Assembly: GCF_900099775.1 (NCBI RefSeq)
Contig: NZ_FMTM01000011.1
Span: 90,939 to 154,938, forward strand
DNA from: Rhizobium mongolense subsp. loessense
GTDB taxonomy: Bacteria > Pseudomonadota > Alphaproteobacteria > Rhizobiales > Rhizobiaceae
Direction: 5' to 3'
DNA: 64,000 nt
In this document: piece by piece, positions 25,750-34,302 of the stretch
Numbering within the stretch: the first letter of the stretch is position 1
Layout: each line of letters starts with the position of its first letter
Translations under genes and position numbers: made by a program
The notes under the pieces: model-generated
The model's input: the letters and a program-made list of their open reading frames with translations, nothing else
What the model was told of the DNA's origin: nothing
The model's database searches: none

Positions 25750-28052
25750 TTATGACTGATCTTGCTGCCCTTCCAAACGACCTCACCGGACGCCTTGCCG
25801 TTGAACTTGCCCGTGGCCCTGACCGAAATATCCTTGCCTTCGATTGAGATCGTGCCGTCCTTCTTCATTGCAATGGCTGCCGAGCCGCACTTGATGACGA
25901 CGGAGTCGCCGGCTTCGATCAGCAGATCTTTTCCAATCTTGATCAGCCCGTCCTCACCTACCTCGACCGCGCTGCCCTTGGCGACCTTCACCACCCGGGC
26001 CCCTCCGATCTCGGTTGCATCGTCCTCGCCGATCTTTGCGCTACGGCCCTTGCCGATCTCGCTCGTCTGTCCGCCGCCAATCTCGATGCTCTGGTCAGCG
26101 CCGATCTCCCAGCTGTCGGATCTACCGATGTCATGGCTCTGGCTGATACCGACGCTGACCGACCGCGACGCGCCGATGGTGTTCATCTGTGCCGCCCCGA
26201 CTGTTCTGGTCTCTGCGGCCCCGACCGTATCGATCCGCGCCGCGCCGACGGTGACCGTCTGGACGATGCCAACAGTCTGGGTGTGGTTGGAACCAATGGT
26301 CTCGGTGGAATTCGCGCCGATGCCGATCGTCTCGTCCGCTCCAACGGTGAGAGAGCGGTTGATACCCACCGTCTCGGTATCGTTGGAGCCGATGTTCACT
26401 GTGCGGTTGACGCCCACTTTGGTCGTCTTGTTGTTGCCGACGTCCTCGTCGAGGTTCACCCCGACAGAGTGCTTGGCATTGTTGTCGATGCGGTCCGCTT
26501 GGTCGTGCTGGACCAGCTTGCTGCGGTCGTTCTTGATCAGCAGGTTGTGGTCCTTCTGCGCCTGGAAATAGACCTCTTCCGATCCCGCCTTGTCCTCGAA
26601 ACGCAGTTCGTTCCAACCGCCCCCGCCAGGCGAGGAATTCGTCTTCAACCCGGACTGGGTGGCATTTCCCGGCAGTTCATAGGGAGGCATTTCCTTGCCG
26701 TTATAGACCCTGCCGGTGATGATCGGTCGGTCGGGATCTCCCTCGAGGAAATCGACGATCACCTCCTGGCCGATGCGGGGGATCTGGATGAAGCCCCAGC
26801 TCCCACCCGCCCAGGTTTGCGAGACCCGCACGAAGCAGGAACTGTTCTGGTCCTTCTTGCCGAGGCGGTCCCAGTGAAACTGCACCTTCACCCGCGCATA
26901 TTTGTCCGTGAAGATTTCCTCGCCCGAAGGGCCCACCACCGTCGCGGTTTGCGGACCCCGCATGATCGGCCGGCGCGTGGTGCGCGGCGGCCGGTAAGTA
27001 ACGGAAGTCGGTGCGACCTGGAGCGTCGCGCGAAAGCTTTCTTCCCCCGCATAAACGGCGGGGCGGTAGCCTGGGTCAAACAGGCGGTAGTCGGCGCGCA
27101 GGACGACATGCTCCGTGTTCTGATCCTTGCGCGGGAAATTTTCCAGTTTGAAGTTGCAACCCGAAGCGAGCCCCCGCACGGTGCCGGCGGCGGCGATGCG
27201 CTGATGGGCTGCCTGAATTTCCTCGCGCCGTACCACGGCGACGGTGTCGCCGCGTCCCACTGTTAGATGGGCGCCGGGATGGCGATAATGCTCGCCCTGC
27301 GATTCTGCGTGAGCAAACGGCTGCGCCGACTGCGCCATCAGGTCGGCGCCGGGCTTGGTGAAATCGTAATCCGTGTGGGCATAGGTGCCCGGCTGAACGG
27401 AACTGGTTAACACCCATTCCGTGATATATTCCTGGTCTCGGCGCATCGGTTCGCCTTCGGCGCGGAACTTGATCGTCGCATAGCCCGGCGCAGGCTTCAG
27501 CTTGTTCATGGCGTCGGCAAGGATGAGGGTGTGTTCTCCCTCGCCATATTCGAAGAAATACATGATGCCTTCATGCTCGAGCAGCCGCTGCACGAAGTCC
27601 AGGTCGGTTTCGTCATACTGCACGCAGTATTCCCGTGCCTCGTAGGAACCCTGCAGCCGCTTCTCGAACTTGGCGGGCTTATATTTCGAGAATATCTGCT
27701 CGACGATCTCCACCACATTCATGTTCTGGAAGATGCGACAGTCGGTGGTGTTACCCAGCAGCCAAAGCCAAGGCCGCAGCTCCGCCTCGTAATAGGCAAA
27801 CCCTTCTTCGATGCGGGTCAGGCGAAAGTCTGAAACGAGGCCGCTGAACCACCGCTTCGGGTCTCCTGCCTCCCCCTCAACCGAAATTGGCTTTCCGAGA
27901 AGCCTCAGGGCGTCGACGTTCGCGTCGGGGCTGATGAAACCGACGGTGAAGGCAAAACACCTGCTGATCTCGTCATGGCCGATGAGGTGCGTGAAGGTCA
28001 GCGTCGCTGGTCCAAGCGGCGTCTGGACGGTTGTTTTGCGTTGTTCGTCCAT
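25746..28052 (-). CDS. vgrG: T6SS spike protein VgrG/TssI with long octapeptide-repeat needle
   Basis: The 768-residue product has the gp27-like N-terminal part (LTFTHLIGHDEISRCFAFTVGF, then RLTRIEEGFAYYEAELRPWLWLL), the gp5-like OB fold (VKVQFHWDRLGKKDQNSSCFVRVSQTWAG, then EVIVDFLEGDPDRPIITGRVYN) and a long C-terminal beta-helix. Residues about 544-711 are 21 consecutive eight-residue units built on VG/IG. The last 57 residues resemble DUF2345-type strands, not a toxin. VgrG trimers form the puncturing tip that carries PAAR-like cargo. The gene is convergent with the cargo module and co-oriented with DUF6484. Confidence 0.96.
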   Translation of the reverse strand: MDEQRKTTVQTPLGPATLTFTHLIGHDEISRCFAFTVGFISPDANVDALRLLGKPISVEGEAGDPKRWFSGLVSDFRLTRIEEGFAYYEAELRPWLWLLGNTTDCRIFQNMNVVEIVEQIFSKYKPAKFEKRLQGSYEAREYCVQYDETDLDFVQRLLEHEGIMYFFEYGEGEHTLILADAMNKLKPAPGYATIKFRAEGEPMRRDQEYITEWVLTSSVQPGTYAHTDYDFTKPGADLMAQSAQPFAHAESQGEHYRHPGAHLTVGRGDTVAVVRREEIQAAHQRIAAAGTVRGLASGCNFKLENFPRKDQNTEHVVLRADYRLFDPGYRPAVYAGEESFRATLQVAPTSVTYRPPRTTRRPIMRGPQTATVVGPSGEEIFTDKYARVKVQFHWDRLGKKDQNSSCFVRVSQTWAGGSWGFIQIPRIGQEVIVDFLEGDPDRPIITGRVYNGKEMPPYELPGNATQSGLKTNSSPGGGGWNELRFEDKAGSEEVYFQAQKDHNLLIKNDRSKLVQHDQADRIDNNAKHSVGVNLDEDVGNNKTTKVGVNRTVNIGSNDTETVGINRSLTVGADETIGIGANSTETIGSNHTQTVGIVQTVTVGAARIDTVGAAETRTVGAAQMNTIGASRSVSVGISQSHDIGRSDSWEIGADQSIEIGGGQTSEIGKGRSAKIGEDDATEIGGARVVKVAKGSAVEVGEDGLIKIGKDLLIEAGDSVVIKCGSAAIAMKKDGTISIEGKDISVRATGKFNGKASGEVVWKGSKISHN
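25920..26423 (-). repeat. Twenty-one tandem octapeptide repeats inside vgrG
   Basis: Read on the minus strand, codons for 21 successive eight-residue units run from TKVGVNRT to IKIGKDLL with no phase break. Each unit has a hydrophobic-Gly pair at positions 3-4. The DNA repeats (24-base period) are diverged, so this is an old protein repeat and not a recent array. In the gp5/VgrG family such units build the triple-stranded beta-helix needle. Confidence 0.85.
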
Positions 28053-28248
28053 GCGGAGAGTGCCCCTGTCTCGTGACGCCGGCAGTCCTGGATCATGAAC
28101 TTACCATAAAGACCCGCCACCTCGAAAGACGCATGGCTATTGCACCGGGTCTATCAAATGATCCGGCGAGAAATGCATCGGCCTGGACACGCAAGCCATT
28201 TTTGGAGCGGCTTCCGCTAGGTCTGATCCTTTTTCCCCCATGCGAAGT

Positions 28249-28261
28249 TGCAAAAATTGCA
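28249..28261. promoter_or_regulatory. Inverted repeat upstream of the caspase-like gene
   Basis: TGCAA-AAA-TTGCA is a perfect inverted repeat with a three-base centre, 68 bases before the chosen start of the caspase-like gene and in the gap divergent from vgrG. It could be an operator. No known regulator is assigned. Confidence 0.25.
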
Positions 28262-28328
28262 TTACTATGGAGGCATTATTCTTGCCGCTCATCAGGACAA
28301 CGAAGTCAACAACCTGGGCTTACCGGCC

Positions 28329-30470
28329 ATGACGCAACGAAGTTCCTACTTTCGGCCGAAATGGATATTCTTGGTTCCGCTGTTGGCGCTGTTCTTAACG
28401 GCATTCTCGCAGATCGCCTATGCGGAGGGCAAAGCCGCCATCGTGGTGGGGAACGGCGAATACGAATTTGCGCCTCTCGCTAACCCGAAAAACGATTCCA
28501 AGCTGATTGCCGCGACACTCACGGAGCTTGGTTTCGATGTTCTGCTTTTCTACGACGTCAAGAAAGCCGCCGCTGGCGACCTCGAAAATGCGATCCGCAC
28601 CCATCTTCTCGGCGCTGATCTGGCTATCCTCTACTACGCGGGACACGCGCTGCAGTACGAAGGGCGAAGCCTGCTGCTACCCGTCGATGTACGAACCGGA
28701 TCGGCTAAGGAAGTCATCGATGACGCCATCGTTCTCAATGATCTCATAGACATCGTCAAGGACGACCCGATCGGCGTCAAGCTGATCATTTTGGACGCCT
28801 GCCGCAATAACCCGCTCACCTCGGAAAAGGGACTGCGGCAGGGCTTGGCAAATATCGAGGCAGGCGCAGGTCAGGTTCTCATCGCCTTCGCCACAGGCGC
28901 CGGCGAAGTGGCTTACGACGGCACCGGAGTGAACAGCCCTTATTCTTTGGCGCTGGCCAATGCGCTTCAACAGCCGGGCCTCGACATCTACGACACGTTC
29001 AGAACAGTGCGCGGAGACGTGCGCCTTGCCACCAACGGATCGCAGATACCGTGGATCACAGGCTCGATCGAAACCAAATTCGTCCTAAAGCCGGGCGGCG
29101 CCGAGAAACCAGCACCCGAGGTCCCGGGGGGCGATGGCGAGCTGACTATTGATCAGGTCCTTTGGTATTTCATTCAAGACAGCGCGGATCCAACGGATTT
29201 CGAACGTTTCGCTAAAGTGTTTCCGAAGAGCCAGCTTGCGGCCGAAGCGCTCAAACGCAGCAGTCTCCAGGTTGCAGAGTTGCAGAAGCGCGGGCTGTTT
29301 GTCAGCGGCGCACTTGCCGCCACCCCGATTTCCACCGAGCCGCCGTCCGATGAGGCTACTGCAGCCGCTGGAGCGGAGTTTATTTTTCAGCAGGCCGGCG
29401 AGCGCGCCGTCAGCGAGACTTTTCGTATCTGGCCACGCGAAATGCCCGACACGCAAAGCGGCATGAAGACGCTCGTTACGGATTGCGACCTATATGCAGC
29501 CGATCCCAACGATCCTCAACGCGTGGTACCCGGTGTTACGAACGGGCTGGTGAACGTCCGCGACGGGCTGCGCTCTTGCGGCTATGCGCTCGCTGCAGAC
29601 CCCAGCAACCCACGCCTGCAGTTTCAGTTAGCCCGCGTCCTCGAAATAGCGAAACGCTATGACTGGGCGGAGCATTTCTACGAACTTGCCAGCCAGCAGC
29701 AATACAGCGCCGCTTTCGTCAATCTCGGTTACATGGCCCGGGCCGGTATCGGCCGGGAGGTCGATTACAAGCGTGCCTTGGACTTCTACATGAAGGCGGC
29801 ACCGCTCGGAAATCTCAGAGCAAGGACGAATGTGGGAACCGCTTACATCCGCGGTCAAGGCGTGCCTCAAAATCCCGAAGAGGGGATTCTGTGGTACAGA
29901 CTTGCAGCATCAAGCGGCTGGTCGAATGCGATCACGGCGCTCGGCGACAGCTTCCGTCGCGGTACCGGCGTGAAGAAAGATGATGTGGAGGCGACGAGGC
30001 TTTACGCCGCCGCGGCTGATGCAGGTCAGATCGACGCCATGACCAATCTCGGCCGTGCCTATGTCAGCGGCTTGGGTGTCAAGAAAGATGTCAAGCGGGG
30101 CTATGATCTGATGATCCGCGCGACGGAAATGGGTAACCAATACGCGCCCTTCTACGCAGCACGCCTTCTCGTGAAGGGCGAAGGCAACGTTCCTCGCGAT
30201 GCCAATCGCGCACTTGCCCTGTTGGAACTGTCAGCACGCCGAGGCTTCGAGGACGCCTATCTCGAACTCGCAAAGGGTTACGAGGAGGGCAGTTTTAGCC
30301 GTGGAAAGCCGGATTTGCAAAAGGCATATTTCAACGCAACGCTCGCCACTCGTTTCAAGGTCGAAGAGGCAGAACGGACCAAGTCTTCGGTGGGTGAAAA
30401 ACTGAACGCTGCCACGCGAAAGGAAATCGAGGGAGAAGTCGAGCTTTTTGTTCAGCAGAATGGACTTTGA
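28329..30470 (+). CDS. Secreted caspase-like (peptidase C14) protein with Sel1 repeats
   Basis: The 713-residue product begins with a signal peptide (WIFLVPLLALFLTAFSQIAYA) and then a caspase-type domain: KAAIVVGNGEY, LANPKNDSKLIAATLTELGF, the catalytic His in LYYAGHALQ and the catalytic Cys in LDACRNNPL. From about residue 440, several 36-residue Sel1-like repeats follow (AAFVNLGYMARAGIG, RARTNVGTAYIRGQGV, ITALGDSFRRGTGV, DAMTNLGRAYVSGLGV). ATG 28329 is preferred because it directly precedes the signal peptide; its SD is weak, and the frame is open to 28248. It is divergent from vgrG, and whether it belongs to the T6SS is unknown. Bacterial caspase homologues cleave after basic residues or act in stress and defence. 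Confidence 0.82.
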   Translation: MTQRSSYFRPKWIFLVPLLALFLTAFSQIAYAEGKAAIVVGNGEYEFAPLANPKNDSKLIAATLTELGFDVLLFYDVKKAAAGDLENAIRTHLLGADLAILYYAGHALQYEGRSLLLPVDVRTGSAKEVIDDAIVLNDLIDIVKDDPIGVKLIILDACRNNPLTSEKGLRQGLANIEAGAGQVLIAFATGAGEVAYDGTGVNSPYSLALANALQQPGLDIYDTFRTVRGDVRLATNGSQIPWITGSIETKFVLKPGGAEKPAPEVPGGDGELTIDQVLWYFIQDSADPTDFERFAKVFPKSQLAAEALKRSSLQVAELQKRGLFVSGALAATPISTEPPSDEATAAAGAEFIFQQAGERAVSETFRIWPREMPDTQSGMKTLVTDCDLYAADPNDPQRVVPGVTNGLVNVRDGLRSCGYALAADPSNPRLQFQLARVLEIAKRYDWAEHFYELASQQQYSAAFVNLGYMARAGIGREVDYKRALDFYMKAAPLGNLRARTNVGTAYIRGQGVPQNPEEGILWYRLAASSGWSNAITALGDSFRRGTGVKKDDVEATRLYAAAADAGQIDAMTNLGRAYVSGLGVKKDVKRGYDLMIRATEMGNQYAPFYAARLLVKGEGNVPRDANRALALLELSARRGFEDAYLELAKGYEEGSFSRGKPDLQKAYFNATLATRFKVEEAERTKSSVGEKLNAATRKEIEGEVELFVQQNGL

Positions 30471-30481
30471 GGAACACAGGA

Positions 30482-31069
30482 ATGGCTTTGCGCTGGATCA
30501 TAGACAAAGTTGGCTGGTTTTTGCCGCTCGGCAGGCGCAGGAGAAATGCCCGGATCGTCGATCCGGCTGATGAAGAGGACAGCCTTCTTTATGTCCTGCA
30601 AGATCCGAAGGAGGAAGCCAGGCCTAGGAGCCTTATTTCTGTCCTCGGCATGATGCCCGCCAATCTCCCGGAGATTCTTGATACGGCCGTGGAGGCTTGC
30701 AGGGCAAATGGTGAATTTCCTGTTGTTGTTCTGTCAGAACTCCGTCCCGATCTGATAGCTGCAAGTTCCGCTCCTTTGGAATTTCTCCCTACCCGGAGCT
30801 ACCTGCCTTCGCTCTCCCCTGAAATCTATGGAAGATACGTTCGCCGGCGCTGGTCATTGATCCTCGCGAAATGGGACATCTCCAGCGAAATCACACTTTC
30901 ATCGACCATCGACGAGTTTCTTGCCGACCAGGTAGGCGCCGATGCGTCCATTCGTTCACCTGCGAGCAATCGAGGCATGCAACGGGCGGTCAGCGCGGAT
31001 ACTGAAGACAAGCTGCTCGATCGCATTCGCGGCCATGGCGGCGCCATTGACGTAACTCAGGCGAGCTAA
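30482..31069 (+). CDS. Hypothetical protein behind the caspase-like gene
   Basis: I do not recognise this 195-residue protein. It starts with a basic, amphipathic stretch (WIIDKVGWFLPLGRRRRNAR), then has a compact mixed region (LISVLGMMPANLPEILDTAV, FPVVVLSELRPDLI) and a polar tail. GAGGA lies 8 bases before ATG 30482, which I prefer to TTG 30467. It follows the caspase-like gene with an 11-base gap, so the two are probably co-transcribed. Its last 114 bases overlap, tail to tail, the end of the glycosyltransferase gene on the other strand. Confidence 0.6.
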   Translation: MALRWIIDKVGWFLPLGRRRRNARIVDPADEEDSLLYVLQDPKEEARPRSLISVLGMMPANLPEILDTAVEACRANGEFPVVVLSELRPDLIAASSAPLEFLPTRSYLPSLSPEIYGRYVRRRWSLILAKWDISSEITLSSTIDEFLADQVGADASIRSPASNRGMQRAVSADTEDKLLDRIRGHGGAIDVTQAS

Positions 31070-33229
31070 TCGCCGGCGAACCTCGGTGCGGAAGGCCTCA
31101 GATAGCGCCAGATCGAGGGTTGTCTCCACACGATCCAACTCCGAGTACCGCAGGCAGAGACCCAAGCCTGTTGTTTGGGCATAAACAGCGCGAAGATGCT
31201 GGTCATCCATTTCCGGCGCTTCATTGGGCACGAAGATCGAAGGGATTCCTCCCAAGATGCTTTCATGGAAGCTATTATAGCCGGCAGTGGTGACAAGAAG
31301 ATCGATCGCGCTGACATATTCAGCCAAGGGGTAAACGCTTGTGCGCAAAACGCCCGGCCATTCCTGCTTGGAAGGTTTCGCGAGTGGATTGAGAATCTGA
31401 ACTGTTTGTATATTCCGCCTCACCAGGCCGGCGAAAATTAGGCCGGGCAAATCCTCAAGGTCAAAGTTGCGTTGCGAGCCTAGTTGTACCGCGACAGTAA
31501 AGCGGCCCGGGTCGACGCCTAGCTTGCTGGCAGCTTCGCTCCTGGGCAGTCCCGTCCCTGGATCCAGCAGAAGCACAGGGGGGACGGCGACAGTCCCCGG
31601 CATATCGCGTGTCGGACCATGGTCTTCGTCATGAGCAAATTCGCCCGGCTCGATCACCATGTCGAATATATCCTGGGAACCTGGGTCAAAGTCGTGGTCA
31701 AGGCGCCACAAGGCACGCCGGATCCAAAACCAGGCCAGGTCGCGACGGCATTCGGCAACGGCAATCAATCCTGGAAACGGCCTGTTCCCATCGAACACCA
31801 CCGCCGAAACATCAAACGCCTCCACGGCCGTCAGCAGCTCTTGCGCATATGCCCTATTCCAACTGTCGTCCGTCACTCCGATCGCCAAGCCGGAAGGAGT
31901 ATAGTCAACAGCGTGACCTCGCGCATAGGCCAATGCGGATCCGGACGATCGGGTAAAGAAAATAGGTTCGGTGTCATCGGGCAGACGCTCTGCGATAGCC
32001 ATCAGACGGGTGATATGTCCGAGCCCGATACCGTTTGTCGCGACGAAAAGTATCCGTCGCTTTTTGCCCATACGCCGTGGCAATGATCTGGGTGCTTTGT
32101 CTTCGGCGGCCTCGCCAGTTAGATGGCACTTGCCCGCGGTTGTGCTGCATTTCAGGGCGGGGGGCCTGGACAGTTCAAGATCATCACATAGGCGTGCCAT
32201 GCGGTGCGAATATTGATCGATCGCAAACTTTCTCCGGACAAGCTCTCGCGCGGCATTTGATTGTTGGAGATAGGTCGAAGGTGAAGCGACAAATCGCTCG
32301 ATGACGTTGCGCGTTTCGGCAACGTTGCAATAGACGGCGCCACCTTCGAAGAGGCCTTCAAATGAAGGATCGAGCACCGTCACCAAACCGCTAGCCATCG
32401 CTTCCGCGATACATACTCCGAAGGCTTCCACCCACTGCGGGCTATGAAAATAAACATAAAAATCAAGGCGCCTGAGAAAGTCCGGTACGCTGTTTTGCGC
32501 GAATGGACTGATCTGCCAGTTCGAGCCTATCCAGGGTTGGATTGACGTCGGGGCACCGCCCAACACCTTGATGGCGAAATTGGGTGTGTCGGGATAGGCT
32601 GCCCGTAGCTCATCTGCGGAACTGGGCCATTTCGCCGGGTCTGCTCTCGTGTGGCGCCCCAAATTGACGGTGCCTGTTGGAGCTGTTCGCTGGGGAGATG
32701 CCCATTCAGCAAGGTCAACCATGTTCCACAAATCGTGCCGGAGCAGCGCAGGACTTTCGGTCCCGATACTGTCGAACTGGGATCGGACCTTCGGCCCAAC
32801 GGGAGCAAACACGACCGGAACACCAAAGAGCCGATCCAACACGCGTTCCACGACCCCCAGATCGTATTGCGGAACCCGATTGCCGTCGAACAGAGGATGA
32901 TGAACCACACACACGACGCGGCGAGGCTGCAAACGCACCGGCGAACGCGGCATTCGCTCGAACACTGCAGGATGGTGGGCCAGAAGAATGTCGCAGGTCG
33001 CCTCTTCGGATCCTGTGAGCCAAACGGTATTCGATTGCTCGATAACTGCGGCTGTACGACTGTCGAAGACGCCGAGCTCACGTGTGCGCTGTCCCAAAAA
33101 AGGCAGCAGGCCACAGCTCACCCCCCACTGGTTCGCCGCCTTCAGCTCGGTTCTTAGTGCGCTCGACGTACCGCCGTGAAAGCGCGGGTCAGCAGCATGA
33201 ACAACGTCAAAATGCACAGCTAACCCCAC
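30956..33229 (-). CDS. Two-domain GT-B glycosyltransferase
   Basis: This 757-residue protein appears to join two GT-B enzymes. Residues 1-360 look like a GT4-type transferase, with the donor-site EAFGVCIAEAMASGLVTV motif and a CVVHHPLFDGNR acceptor-side stretch. From about residue 385, a second unit starts afresh (RRILFVATNGIGLGHITRLMAIAERL) in the style of MurG/UGT enzymes, and ends with TTAGYNSFHESILGGIPSIFVPN. A charged linker joins them. The acceptor is unknown; surface polysaccharide or a modified small molecule are possible. The 3' end overlaps the convergent unknown gene by 114 bases. The start is the first in-frame ATG; there is no strong SD. Confidence 0.75.
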   Translation of the reverse strand: MGLAVHFDVVHAADPRFHGGTSSALRTELKAANQWGVSCGLLPFLGQRTRELGVFDSRTAAVIEQSNTVWLTGSEEATCDILLAHHPAVFERMPRSPVRLQPRRVVCVVHHPLFDGNRVPQYDLGVVERVLDRLFGVPVVFAPVGPKVRSQFDSIGTESPALLRHDLWNMVDLAEWASPQRTAPTGTVNLGRHTRADPAKWPSSADELRAAYPDTPNFAIKVLGGAPTSIQPWIGSNWQISPFAQNSVPDFLRRLDFYVYFHSPQWVEAFGVCIAEAMASGLVTVLDPSFEGLFEGGAVYCNVAETRNVIERFVASPSTYLQQSNAARELVRRKFAIDQYSHRMARLCDDLELSRPPALKCSTTAGKCHLTGEAAEDKAPRSLPRRMGKKRRILFVATNGIGLGHITRLMAIAERLPDDTEPIFFTRSSGSALAYARGHAVDYTPSGLAIGVTDDSWNRAYAQELLTAVEAFDVSAVVFDGNRPFPGLIAVAECRRDLAWFWIRRALWRLDHDFDPGSQDIFDMVIEPGEFAHDEDHGPTRDMPGTVAVPPVLLLDPGTGLPRSEAASKLGVDPGRFTVAVQLGSQRNFDLEDLPGLIFAGLVRRNIQTVQILNPLAKPSKQEWPGVLRTSVYPLAEYVSAIDLLVTTAGYNSFHESILGGIPSIFVPNEAPEMDDQHLRAVYAQTTGLGLCLRYSELDRVETTLDLALSEAFRTEVRRRLARLSYVNGAAMAANAIEQLVFSIRADRPLHASIARR

Positions 33230-33361
33230 GATTGTATCCGACGCTGAGCTTCGCGGCCTGTCCCGTCTCCCTCAATGTGATCGAAGGGTATCCCCAAGTT
33301 TCCAGATGCGGCGGCACATTGCTCCTCGAAAAACGCGGTCTATGAAGCAGAACAGACAGCG

Positions 33362-33682
33362 CTAGTAGACTCGCCGTCCCCAGAAGTCTCGCCGAGGTTG
33401 GGTCGCCAGTTTCCGAACTGTAACAGGCTGCTTTTGAACCGTCGTCTTCATCTTCTCGACGGCCAACGTCCCATAGCAGCTGCGAGGATATTCAGCGAGG
33501 AAAGCCCGGTAGGATTGACGTGTATTCAGCCTTTGTGCCCGGCGCCAAGCGGCAGATTCAGCTGCGCTCGGTCGCGTGCTTTGACAGTTGCTGGGATTGG
33601 GTGGCGCCAATGTTAGGTACGGCCAGGACGGCACACATCCCGTCAGAAAGACCGAGAAAAGGACGGCAACACGTTTCAACAT
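33362..33682 (-). CDS. Small lipoprotein
   Basis: This 106-residue protein has a lipoprotein signal, MLKRVAVLFSVFLTGCVPS, with lipobox LTGC. The mature part is short and basic, with the segment NTRQSYRAFLAEYPRSCYGTLA, a phrase often seen in proteins next to caspase/Sel1 genes. ATG 33682 was chosen over TTG 33697 because GGAG lies nine bases upstream and the signal begins there. It is likely anchored in the inner or outer membrane; function unknown. It lies downstream of the glycosyltransferase start region, in its own transcription unit. Confidence 0.6.
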   Translation of the reverse strand: MLKRVAVLFSVFLTGCVPSWPYLTLAPPNPSNCQSTRPSAAESAAWRRAQRLNTRQSYRAFLAEYPRSCYGTLAVEKMKTTVQKQPVTVRKLATQPRRDFWGRRVY

Positions 33683-33697
33683 TCGAGAACGCTCCAA

Positions 33698-33999
33698 TCC
33701 AGAACCAGGCTAAAAACCCACAAGAAAGAGTAGAATAACTATCGCCAAATAACAAGCTCCGCAGATGCGTCCAACAGCGATCCGGTGCGACTAGTGGTTA
33801 AGGTAAATTTGAACAGCCGTAAGACGCTGCAGCTCTTTCGTTCAGTATTTCCACTCGTGGCCGAGAGCGTCAGTTTTAAATACGTCATCTATGCGCGATG
33901 CCGTAAATCTGCAGTCTCAGATTGATTCTTCGTCTGCTCGACATATCACCGCCGTTCATATCCGGAATGCCGACATCGACTTCCCCAAGACGCGCGCAT
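33698..33999. other. Intergenic stretch without recognisable genes
   Basis: I see no convincing coding signal, tRNA or hairpin with a T-run here. It is less GC-rich than the flanks and separates the small lipoprotein gene (whose promoter must lie here) from the sugar-transporter operon end. Confidence 0.5.
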
Positions 34000-34269
34000 T
34001 TAAGCGTCCTCATCGAAAGGGTCCGCTCTCGACCCGTGCTCGCGAATGTACGAGCGGATGATCTTGTGCTGGATGTCACTCAACGTCAGCACGTGCAATT
34101 CCTCCGCCCCACGCAGCCGGCCGGCAGCCGCGCAGATCTCATATACCGAACTTGCGCAATGGAGCATTCTTTCGCGGTCAGAACAGAAATGCTCCGGGTA
34201 CACTGTCGGCTTAGCGACCACCAACGACCTCTTCTGACACTTCGCGTAGGAAGAAATCGATCTCGCCAT
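34000..34269 (-). CDS. Possible small protein at the end of the sugar ABC operon
   Basis: An open frame of 89 codons begins 33 bases after the ABC ATPase stop and runs in the same direction. The second half (AAGRLRGAEELHVLTLSDIQHKIIRSYIREHG) has a composition that looks like a real helical protein, but the start lacks a spaced SD and I recognise no family. It may be a genuine small operon gene or a decayed remnant. Confidence 0.3.
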   Translation of the reverse strand: MARSISSYAKCQKRSLVVAKPTVYPEHFCSDRERMLHCASSVYEICAAAGRLRGAEELHVLTLSDIQHKIIRSYIREHGSRADPFDEDA

Positions 34270-34302
34270 CCCTTTTCTCTCGAAACATCAAAAGCTCGCC
34301 TC

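Noticed and set aside
25746..25919. VgrG C-terminal end as a toxin domain
   Set aside because: The last 57 residues are short beta strands like DUF2345 ends, without a catalytic motif, so there is no reason to call an evolved VgrG effector.
26133..27266. Long open frame on the plus strand opposite vgrG
   Set aside because: It is antisense to the well-conserved VgrG core and repeats, has a low-complexity composition typical of a GC-rich shadow frame, and shows no family resemblance.
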